DNA of 6,739 nucleotides from Candidatus Pacearchaeota archaeon (GTDB taxonomy: Archaea > Nanoarchaeota > Nanoarchaeia > Pacearchaeales > GW2011-AR1): assembly GCA_002686195.1 (NCBI GenBank), contig NZAS01000050.1:3050-9788 (forward strand), read 5' to 3'. Every line of letters begins with the position of its first letter. The first letter of the stretch is position 1. The notes beneath the pieces are model-generated. The model saw only the letters and a program-made list of their open reading frames with translations, made no database searches and was not told where the DNA came from. Shown one piece after another: positions 1 to 4,946 of the stretch. Made by a program: the position numbers and the translations under genes.

Positions 1-128
1 TAATGCATCCATTCCCTAGAAATGAAGAAATCCCAAAATGGTTTGACGATGACCCTAGAGCTAAATATTTTGACCAAATGAAAAATGGTTTGTATGTGAG
101 GATGTCGTTACTCCTATTATATAAATAG
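1..128 (+). CDS. 3' end of an unrecognised phage gene (5' truncated by window)
   Basis: One frame (codons starting at base 3) stays open from the window edge to a TAG at 126-128, giving about 41 residues of C-terminus, including [19 protein letters not shown] and ending LLLLYK. The other two forward frames stop within the first 20 bases. I do not recognise the family. Gene order recalled from marine T4-like phages (gp23, gp3, then uvsY/uvsW) makes a tail-completion protein such as gp3 possible, but nothing in these residues proves it. The ATG at base 3 is probably internal, since the frame is open up to the edge. The last two sense codons and the stop (TAT AAA TAG) also form the late-promoter box of the next gene, so the promoter is embedded in coding sequence. 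Confidence 0.6.
   Translation, partial: MHPFPRNEEIPKWFDDDPRAKYFDQMKNGLYVRMSLLLLYK
120..127 (+). promoter_or_regulatory. T4-type late promoter box (TATAAATA)
   Basis: This is an exact match to the T4 late-promoter -10 element, which is read by RNA polymerase carrying gp55 with gp33 and the sliding clamp. It is the only exact copy I found on the + strand, and it lies directly before a structural gene, the expected late class. In T4 the box spans about -13 to -6, so transcription should start at about base 133, the A of the downstream ATG. It overlaps the stop codon of the preceding gene. Confidence 0.75.
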
Positions 129-132
129 TAAT

Positions 133-720
133 ATGACAACAGCACAATCCCCTATTGCAAGACAACCTGAACAATTAGATTACGCAAGTCCAACTCAATT
201 TCGTTTTGGTATTCATCAATTACCAAAAGTAGAATTTAATACGGTTAGCGCAAATCTTCCCGGCATTAGTGTTGATACTAGTGCTATGGCGACTCCATTT
301 AAAGATATTCCTATTATGGGTGAAAAAGCAACATTTGAAAATCTTTCATTATCTTTTATTGTAGATGAATATCTAGAAAATTATATTTCGTTACATAACT
401 GGATGACAGGAATTAGTTTCCCGCAATCTAGGTCACAATTTTCTACATTTAGAGACACAACTTCAAATACTCCAGCTGCTAGTAGAACAGAGACAGCAAC
501 AGATGTAATTGGTCAGGCAATCCCAGATAGGTCAATGTATTCGGATGCGTTTCTTATGATACTTTCCAATAAGAACAATCCTATTGTAGAAGTGAATTTT
601 CTGAACATATTTCCCATATCTTTAAGTGCATTAGATTTCACACAGGCAGCAACAGATGTAGATTATCTGACTGCATCAGCTGAATTCTCATATCAATTAT
701 ATGAAATTAATACATTATAA
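133..720 (+). CDS. Tail-tube-fold structural protein (T4 gp19-like family)
   Basis: This 195-residue protein resembles the T4 tail-tube protein gp19 in layout. An N-terminal half (about residues 17-97) holds an FRFGI strand, the turn ANLPGI (40-45), a GE..FE..SLSFIVDE segment (63-79) and HNWM (88-91). A Ser/Thr-rich linker follows (about 98-134). A C-terminal half (about 135-192) has NIFPISLSALDF and AEFSYQLYEI. gp19 has the same order (ALPAG, GDRTFDDWTVTVMNDE, WPTNVGELQLDW, ending ALDYWE). Its place beside uvsY, not beside a sheath gene, suggests a paralogue such as a tube initiator or tail-completion component, but the exact role is inferred. The ATG at 133 is the only usual start: the frame has a stop at 97-99 and no ATG, GTG or TTG between. 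No Shine-Dalgarno is visible, and the late promoter would start the mRNA on this ATG. Confidence 0.75.
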   Translation: MTTAQSPIARQPEQLDYASPTQFRFGIHQLPKVEFNTVSANLPGISVDTSAMATPFKDIPIMGEKATFENLSLSFIVDEYLENYISLHNWMTGISFPQSRSQFSTFRDTTSNTPAASRTETATDVIGQAIPDRSMYSDAFLMILSNKNNPIVEVNFLNIFPISLSALDFTQAATDVDYLTASAEFSYQLYEINTL

Positions 721-727
721 ATATGTT

Positions 728-823
728 TGAGCAGATGCGATATACTTTAACAGAATATCAAATATAAGACTCTTATAAGAGTTAATATATAAAGAGAGAG
801 AAGATCAAACTCTGCTCATTTTT
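728..823 (+). terminator. Nested inverted-repeat structure with U-tract in the gap before uvsY
   Basis: The 115-bp gap 721-835 has no gene. An outer 8-bp inverted repeat, TGAGCAGA (728-735) and TCTGCTCA (811-818), encloses a perfect 14-bp palindrome, ACTCTTATAAGAGT (769-782), which can fold as a 5-bp stem with a TATA loop. The outer 3' arm is followed at once by TTTTT (819-823). This resembles a terminator or RNA-processing element between the late structural gene and the recombination genes. The large enclosed loop (75 nt) is unusual for a simple intrinsic terminator. TCAAAC (805-810) can alternatively pair with GTTTGA (725-730), so two outer pairings compete. Confidence 0.4.
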
Positions 824-835
824 GAAAGATATATT

Positions 836-1267
836 ATGAATTTGGAAGACTTGAAAGAAGAAGCAAAAAAAGATTTACCTATTCTTAACCATGAACATAT
901 GGAACAAGAATCATTTAAAAATCAAATCATAAAACCAAAATGGTTGGAATATAAAACCAATTTTGAACAGCTCCTCATTATGAGAAGGTCTGAACATCAA
1001 AAATTGTACCGTGAAAAATGGGAGTATTATGGTGGTAAATCAGATGCCAAAGTATATGCAGCTCGACCTTTTGATATAAAGGTTTTAAAAAATGACCTTC
1101 AAATGTATATACAATCTGATGATGAAATATTAGAATTACAAAATAAAATAGCTTACTATGAACTTATTATAAAATATATTGAAGGTGTTGTTAAGTCAAT
1201 TGACAATCGTGGGTGGGATATTCGTCATGCACAAGATTGGAAAAAGTTTGAGGCTGGTATGATATAA
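836..1267 (+). CDS. uvsY: UvsY recombination mediator protein
   Basis: UvsY of T4 is a hexameric mediator that binds single-stranded DNA, gp32 and UvsX, and helps UvsX replace gp32 to form the presynaptic filament. This 143-residue protein (T4: about 137) matches along its length. The N-terminus MNLEDLKEEAKKD resembles T4 MRLEDLQEELKKD. YYGGKSD (64-70) matches YYSGRGD. The C-terminus NRGWDIRHAQDWKKFEAG (124-141) matches SRGFAIKHIQDMRAFEAG. It is rich in charged helix-forming residues and has no signal peptide or membrane segment. The ATG at 836 fits the conserved N-terminus; GAAAG (824-828) gives only a weak ribosome site. Its TAA shares one base with the uvsW ATG (TAATG), implying translational coupling. 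Confidence 0.95.
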   Translation: MNLEDLKEEAKKDLPILNHEHMEQESFKNQIIKPKWLEYKTNFEQLLIMRRSEHQKLYREKWEYYGGKSDAKVYAARPFDIKVLKNDLQMYIQSDDEILELQNKIAYYELIIKYIEGVVKSIDNRGWDIRHAQDWKKFEAGMI

Positions 1268-2742
1268 TGAGAGAGCATTTGGTTTTAATGAACATCTCAA
1301 AGAAAAATGAGGTATATTTAAAACTATCTGATTTTTCGCCATCTCAAGGGCAAGAACTATCTGAATATTTCACTTTCGAAGTTCCCGGCGCTCGATTTAT
1401 GCCCGCAGTTCGAAATCGTATATGGGATGGCAAGATACGTTTATTCAGTCCAGGCACTGGTGAAATATATGTTGGGTTGCTGCCATACATAAAGAATTTT
1501 TGTGATAGAAATAAGATTGACTACATAATAGAAGAAGATGTCGAAGATGAACGGGAAATCAATAAACAGGTGGTTGAAGGATTTGTTAAATCCCTTAAAC
1601 CAAAGTCTAAAGGGAAGTCCCTTAAAGTTCGCAATTACCAGATTAATGCTGTCCACTACGCCCTTTCCCGAAATCGTGGCCTTTTTGTTTCTCCTACTGC
1701 TAGCGGGAAGTCTCTGATAATATATTCTTTAGTTCGTTACTATCATATGATGGGGATAAAAACTTTGATACTTGTTCCCACCACTTCTCTTGTGGAACAA
1801 ATGTATACTGACTTTGAAGATTATGGTTGGAGTTCTGGTACATACTGTCAAAGAATATATCAAGGACATGATAGAAAGGTTACTAAAGATGTTGTTATAT
1901 CAACATGGCAGTCCATTTATAAAATGCCGAAAAAATATTTTGAACAGTTTGGTTGTGTGATTGGAGATGAAGCTCACCTATTCAAAGCAAAGTCTCTTAC
2001 AGGTATAATGACTAAGTTACATCAATGTAAGTACAGGTTTGGACTTACAGGGACGCTGGATGGTACTCAGACGCATCAACTTGTATTAGAGGGGTTGTTT
2101 GGTGCAGTTGAAAATATAACAACAACAAAAAAATTGATGAAAGAAGAAATTCTGGCCAACCTGAATATCAAATGTATAGTTTTAAAACATTCAAATATAA
2201 AAAAAAGAATGTTGTATGCAGAAGAACTACAGTATATTGCTGGAAATGAAAAGAGAAATAATTTTATAAGTAATTTGTTATTACATATAGATGGAAATAC
2301 TCTTTGCTTATTTCAACTAGTAGAGAAACATGGTCAAATATTATATGGTCAAGTGAAAGATACAGTAAAGGACCGCAAAGTTTTTTTTGTTTATGGAAAA
2401 ACAAATACAGATATAAGAGAAGATATTAGAGGCATTGTAGAAAATGAAAAGAACTCAATCATTATTGCGAGTTATGGCACCTTTTCTACTGGTATTAATA
2501 TTAGGAATATCAATAACATCGTGTTCGCTTCGCCTTCAAAATCTAGAATTAGAGTATTGCAATCCATTGGAAGAGGATTGCGTATTAGCGACACTAAGAA
2601 TTCCATTTTAGTTTTTGATATAGCTGATGACATACCTTACAAAAAAACACGCAATTTTACACTTACTCACTTTATGGAACGAATTAACATATACAATGAG
2701 CAACAGTTTAACTACGAAATTAGTAAGGTAAATCTTAAATAA
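1267..2742 (+). CDS. uvsW: UvsW superfamily 2 helicase (branch migration, R-loop unwinding)
   Basis: T4 UvsW is an ATP-dependent SF2 helicase, a functional analogue of RecG, that unwinds R-loops and branched DNA, regresses forks and promotes recombination-dependent replication. This 491-residue protein (T4: about 503) has an N-terminal substrate-binding region with RFMPAVRNRIWDGKIRLF (43-60), like T4 RFNPRFRYGNWDGRIRLL. The helicase motifs follow in order: Walker A PTASGKS (143-149), VPTTSLVEQM (motif Ia), STWQS, DEAH (234-237; T4 has DECH), GLTGTL (259-264), ASYGTFSTGINI (401-412) and QSIGRGLR (432-439). The C-terminus FNYEISKVNLK matches T4 FNYVMKTVNLI. The start overlaps the uvsY stop; GAGG (1250-1253) lies 13 bases upstream, so coupling is likely. 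M8 (1288) is a weaker alternative without a ribosome site. The last codons are duplicated downstream. Confidence 0.96.
   Translation: MREHLVLMNISKKNEVYLKLSDFSPSQGQELSEYFTFEVPGARFMPAVRNRIWDGKIRLFSPGTGEIYVGLLPYIKNFCDRNKIDYIIEEDVEDEREINKQVVEGFVKSLKPKSKGKSLKVRNYQINAVHYALSRNRGLFVSPTASGKSLIIYSLVRYYHMMGIKTLILVPTTSLVEQMYTDFEDYGWSSGTYCQRIYQGHDRKVTKDVVISTWQSIYKMPKKYFEQFGCVIGDEAHLFKAKSLTGIMTKLHQCKYRFGLTGTLDGTQTHQLVLEGLFGAVENITTTKKLMKEEILANLNIKCIVLKHSNIKKRMLYAEELQYIAGNEKRNNFISNLLLHIDGNTLCLFQLVEKHGQILYGQVKDTVKDRKVFFVYGKTNTDIREDIRGIVENEKNSIIIASYGTFSTGINIRNINNIVFASPSKSRIRVLQSIGRGLRISDTKNSILVFDIADDIPYKKTRNFTLTHFMERINIYNEQQFNYEISKVNLK
2718..2739 (+). repeat. Direct repeat copy 1: 3' end of uvsW
   Basis: This is the first copy of a 22-bp direct repeat with 20 identities, beginning with the 15 exact bases AATTAGTAAGGTAAA. 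Here it encodes the last seven UvsW residues (ISKVNLK) directly before the TAA. The second copy starts 92 bases downstream. Confidence 0.85.
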
Positions 2743-2782
2743 TTATAAAAAGAAGACTTTTACATCTCCCTTTATAGAATAT

Positions 2783-2790
2783 CATAAATA
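2783..2790 (+). promoter_or_regulatory. Possible late-promoter-like box (CATAAATA) before the Sm-like gene
   Basis: CATAAATA differs from the T4 late box only at its first base. It lies in the 88-bp gap 2743-2830, with a predicted start near 2796 and about 35 bases of leader before the ATG at 2831. A host-type alternative (TTTACA 2759-2764, then CATAAA after 18 bases) is weak. AT-rich gaps produce such motifs by chance, so this is tentative. Confidence 0.3.
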
Positions 2791-2797
2791 TAAGGAT

Positions 2798-2803
2798 AAG
2801 GAG
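2798..2803 (+). promoter_or_regulatory. Misplaced strong Shine-Dalgarno (AAGGAG)
   Basis: AAGGAG is a strong ribosome site but lies 27 bases before the ATG at 2831, too far to serve it directly. It is 7 bases before an ATT (2811) that opens a seven-codon frame, ISKVNLK, whose TGA overlaps that ATG. A closer AAGG (2817-2820), 10 bases before the ATG, is the likelier functional site for the Sm-like gene. Confidence 0.4.
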
Positions 2804-2809
2804 ACAACC

Positions 2810-2831
2810 AATTAGTAAGGTAAACCTAAAA
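2810..2831 (+). repeat. Direct repeat copy 2: uvsW-tail duplicate before the Sm-like gene
   Basis: This is the second copy of the 22-bp repeat. In its own frame (from 2811) it again reads ISKVNLK, and then TGA at 2832-2834, which overlaps the ATG of the next gene as ATGA. Both differences from copy 1 within these codons are synonymous third-position changes (AAT to AAC, CTT to CTA). The repeat also supplies the AAGG ribosome site for the downstream gene. Confidence 0.85.
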
Positions 2832-3232
2832 TGAATACCCCGACGCCACATAAGATTATAAAACTTACTAATGGAGAGGAAATTGTTTGTCAATTAGGTA
2901 ATGAAATCGTTAATGATGAATATCAGTTGAATTATCCTCTTAAAATGGAAGTTCGGACACAAATAACTAACAACGGGGCTATAGATTCTCTAAATCTTAG
3001 TCGTTGGATCGGTTCGTATACAAAACAATCTTTATTTCATATAAAAACTAATCATGTTTTATTAGTTGCTGAAGCTTCAGAAGGATTGTGTCGATATTAT
3101 GACCATGTGATAAAAGAAATAAAGCGTTTAGAGAAAAGTAGGCCTATGGATATGGATGAAGATGATGATGGCGACATTGATGATATTGAATTGTTAAATG
3201 AAATATTATCCAGTGATGATACCATTCATTAA
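2831..3232 (+). CDS. Small Sm-like-fold phage protein with acidic, EF-hand-like tail
   Basis: This 133-residue protein has no T4 namesake that I recognise. Residues 7-80 look like a small Sm-like beta barrel: HKIIKLTNGEEIVCQL (7-22), then NYPLKM (34-39), SRWIGSY (57-63) and FHIKTNHVLLVAEA (69-82). An Sm-like protein of putative cyanophage origin is known structurally, and I infer kinship from this pattern alone. A helix (about 88-102, YYDHVIKEIKRLEK) precedes a very acidic tail (107-133). Residues 109-120 fit a canonical EF-hand loop: D109, D111, D113, G114, I116, D117, E120, followed by LLNEIL. The protein is probably cytoplasmic. An RNA-binding or assembly role would fit an Sm fold, but the function is unknown. 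It lies between uvsW and gp55, and its start follows the duplicated uvsW tail. Confidence 0.8.
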   Translation: MNTPTPHKIIKLTNGEEIVCQLGNEIVNDEYQLNYPLKMEVRTQITNNGAIDSLNLSRWIGSYTKQSLFHIKTNHVLLVAEASEGLCRYYDHVIKEIKRLEKSRPMDMDEDDDGDIDDIELLNEILSSDDTIH

Positions 3233-3247
3233 AGAAACTACACATTC

Positions 3248-3255
3248 TATTTATA
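3248..3255 (-). promoter_or_regulatory. Exact late-promoter box on the minus strand
   Basis: The + strand reads TATTTATA, so the minus strand carries an exact TATAAATA. It shares 11 bases (TATATAAATAG) with the box at 120-127. Transcription would start near 3242 and run leftward, antisense to the Sm-like gene and then uvsW. There is no minus-strand gene for it to serve. It may be an antisense promoter or a chance match in an AT-rich gap. Confidence 0.4.
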
Positions 3256-3270
3256 TACATTTTTTTGGTT

Positions 3271-3295
3271 TGTCAATTACTTTTTGTACTTGACA
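3271..3295. repeat. Imperfect dyad overlapping the gp55 -35 element
   Basis: TGTCAA (3271-3276) and TTGACA (3290-3295) are exact inverted copies. Inside them, TAC (3278-3280) pairs with GTA (3286-3288) around a TTTTT loop, with one mismatch between the two stems. The right arm is the -35 hexamer of the gp55 promoter. This could be a repressor operator or a weak hairpin; part of the symmetry could be chance. Confidence 0.4.
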
Positions 3296-3318
3296 TTATT
3301 ATTATTATGGTATATAAT
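3290..3318 (+). promoter_or_regulatory. Perfect-consensus sigma-70 promoter upstream of gp55
   Basis: TTGACA (3290-3295) and TATAAT (3313-3318) are separated by exactly 17 bases, the ideal host housekeeping-sigma promoter. The spacer contains TTATTATTATTAT. Transcription should start near 3325-3326, giving a leader of about 20 bases that contains the AAGGAG ribosome site. Five G residues (3319-3323) follow the -10, unusual in this AT-rich DNA. This would be an early promoter read by unmodified host polymerase, driving gp55 and, by tight packing, gp47, gp46 and the gene at 6652. Confidence 0.88.
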
Positions 3319-3333
3319 GGGGGTTAATTGTAT

Positions 3334-3339
3334 AAGGAG
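3334..3339 (+). promoter_or_regulatory. Ribosome binding site deciding the gp55 start
   Basis: AAGGAG lies before two consecutive ATG codons (3342 and 3345). It is only 2 bases from the first but 5 from the second, so the second ATG is the better initiation codon. Confidence 0.75.
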
Positions 3340-3344
3340 CGATG

Positions 3345-3890
3345 ATGAAAAAGAAATCCAAAGGCGTACATTATGTTGATAATAAGAAATTTCTTGAAGC
3401 TATGATTGAGTTTAAAAAATCATGTAAATTCGCAGAAGAAACTGGCGAAGAACAACCTCCAGTGACTAATTATATTGGGGAGTGTTTTCTAAAGATTGCA
3501 ACACATCTTTCTTTCCGGCCCAATTTTATTAATTATACTTATAGAGATGATATGATATCTGATGGTATTGAAAATTGTTTACAGTATGTCGCAAACTTTA
3601 ATTCAGAAAAATCAAAAAATCCCTTTGCTTATTTCACTCAAATTATCTATTATGCTTTTCTTAGAAGGATTGCAAAAGAGAAAAAACAAACTCATGTTAA
3701 AAATAAGATAATAGAAAATTTACAGTTTGAATCTTGGACAACAATGGATGGTGATTCTGCCGCATCATACTCTGTTACAGGATTTGACCCAAATATAATG
3801 CTTCCAGAAGAAGATGTATATAAACCAAAAAAGAAATCGCCAACACCTGAAGCAAAAGGCCTTGAGACATTTATGGAAGAAGAAACATAA
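3345..3890 (+). CDS. gp55: gp55, T4-type late sigma factor
   Basis: gp55 is the small sigma-like protein that binds host core RNA polymerase and recognises the late TATAAATA box; its C-terminus binds the gp45 sliding clamp. The protein (181 residues from this ATG, T4: 185) matches T4 gp55: YVDNKKFLEAMIEFK near the N-terminus resembles T4 YVNNKELLQAIIDWK. The sigma region 2-like core spans about residues 60-115, with DDMISDGIENCL, NF...KSKNPFAYFTQ and FLRRIAKEKK, corresponding to T4 QEMIADGIEASI, KNPHAYITQ and FVQRIKKERK. The tail LETFMEEE aligns with the T4 clamp-binding end LDFLYEAN, but a Thr replaces the Phe. An ATG three bases upstream (3342) is possible but too near the ribosome site. 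A strong host-type promoter precedes it, and its stop abuts the gp47 start (TAAATG). Confidence 0.95.
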   Translation: MKKKSKGVHYVDNKKFLEAMIEFKKSCKFAEETGEEQPPVTNYIGECFLKIATHLSFRPNFINYTYRDDMISDGIENCLQYVANFNSEKSKNPFAYFTQIIYYAFLRRIAKEKKQTHVKNKIIENLQFESWTTMDGDSAASYSVTGFDPNIMLPEEDVYKPKKKSPTPEAKGLETFMEEET

Positions 3891-4946
3891 ATGAAGATAG
3901 CGTTAATATCAGACAGTCATTTCGGAGCTAGAAATGACAACTTAAATTTTAACGAATATTTTTTCAAGTTTTACGAAAATATTTTCTTTCCTACATTAGT
4001 AGAAAGAGGGATTACAACATGTATTCATCTGGGTGATGTTGTTGATCGTCGTAAGTATATAAGTTATCGTATTGCAAGTGATTTTCGTAAGCGTTTTATT
4101 GCTGAGTTTCAGAGACTAGGAATAGATTTACACATTATTATTGGTAACCATGACACCTATTACAAGAACACCAGTGAAATTAATTCGATGGATGAACTTG
4201 TCGGTAGGGATAGAATGTGGATTTATACTGAGCCACAAGTCATAAAATTTAATGATACTCCTATTTCATTCATGCCATGGATTAATACGAATAACTATGG
4301 TAATGCTGTAGAATTTTTAAACACAGCAAATACTGATATTCTTATAGGCCATTTAGAAATAAATGGTTTCCAAATGTATAGTGGAAACTTTTCACAAGTA
4401 GGTTATGACAGGGAACTCTTTAGAAGATTTGATACTGTTCTAAGTGGGCATTTTCATCACAAGTCAGACGACGGCCAGATTTACTATCTTGGTTCTCCGT
4501 ATGAAATGACTTGGGCAGATTATGGTTCACCAAAAGGATTTCACATTTTTGATACGGATACGAGAGAGCTTGAACGTATTGTAAATCCTTATACATTTTT
4601 TAAGAAGATATATTATGATGATACAAAGGAAGATTATAGTAGCCATGATGTCACACAATACAGAGAGCAATACGTTAAACTGATTGTTATCAACAAGAAA
4701 GATTTGTATGGTTTCGATAAGTTCGTTGATAGACTTCTTGATACTGATGCACATGATGTAAAGATTATTGAAGATTTTTCAGATTTGGATGCAATTAATG
4801 TATCGGACGATATTGTAGAAAATACAGAAGATACCATGACTTTGCTTGAGAGATATGTTGATGAACTGGATGTGGTGTTGGATAAAACCAGACTCAAAAA
4901 TACCATGAAAGCACTTTATAGTGAAGCACAGGATTTGGAACTTTGA
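3891..4946 (+). CDS. gp47: gp47, Mre11/SbcD-type recombination nuclease subunit
   Basis: With gp46 this forms the phage equivalent of Mre11-Rad50, which resects double-strand ends to feed recombination and recombination-dependent replication and helps degrade host DNA. The 351 residues (T4: 339) contain all the metallophosphoesterase metal motifs: DSH (8-10), GDVVDRR (48-54), GNHD (85-88), GHLE (153-156) and GHFHH (186-190). D8, H10, D49, N86, H154, H187 and H189 are the expected two-metal ligands. NHDTYYKN and LEINGFQMY mirror T4 NHDLHYKN and WELNGFYFY. The C-terminal part (about 220-351) would be the capping and Rad50-binding region. The ATG abuts the gp55 stop, with GGAAGAAGAA (3875-3884) as ribosome site. 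The 3' end overlaps the gp46 start by four bases, fitting coupled synthesis of two complex partners. Confidence 0.96.
   Translation: MKIALISDSHFGARNDNLNFNEYFFKFYENIFFPTLVERGITTCIHLGDVVDRRKYISYRIASDFRKRFIAEFQRLGIDLHIIIGNHDTYYKNTSEINSMDELVGRDRMWIYTEPQVIKFNDTPISFMPWINTNNYGNAVEFLNTANTDILIGHLEINGFQMYSGNFSQVGYDRELFRRFDTVLSGHFHHKSDDGQIYYLGSPYEMTWADYGSPKGFHIFDTDTRELERIVNPYTFFKKIYYDDTKEDYSSHDVTQYREQYVKLIVINKKDLYGFDKFVDRLLDTDAHDVKIIEDFSDLDAINVSDDIVENTEDTMTLLERYVDELDVVLDKTRLKNTMKALYSEAQDLEL

Noticed and set aside
747..779. TTAACA with downstream TATAAG as a host-type promoter for uvsY
   Set aside because: The available -10-like hexamers lie 10 or 19-21 bases from it, not near 17, so the geometry is wrong.
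788..795. TATAAAGA as a late promoter for uvsY
   Set aside because: It has one mismatch to TATAAATA in a very AT-rich gap, where several TATAAA-type words occur by chance, and uvsY is not expected to be purely late.
1441..1656. A 71-codon minus-strand frame and a 62-codon + frame (1772-1960) within uvsW
   Set aside because: Both sit inside helicase motifs of uvsW and show no independent ribosome site or family resemblance.
2748..2761. AAAAG/CTTTT hairpin after uvsW as a terminator
   Set aside because: A 5-bp stem made almost only of A-T pairs is too weak, and no T-run follows at the right distance.
3296..3310. TTATTATTATTAT as a microsatellite of interest
   Set aside because: It is only about four units and lies in the promoter spacer, where AT-rich sequence is ordinary.
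4634..4906. A 90-codon minus-strand open frame, Ser-rich, within gp47
   Set aside because: It lies wholly inside a well-conserved gene on the other strand, has low-complexity composition and no recognisable motif; it is a shadow of gp47.
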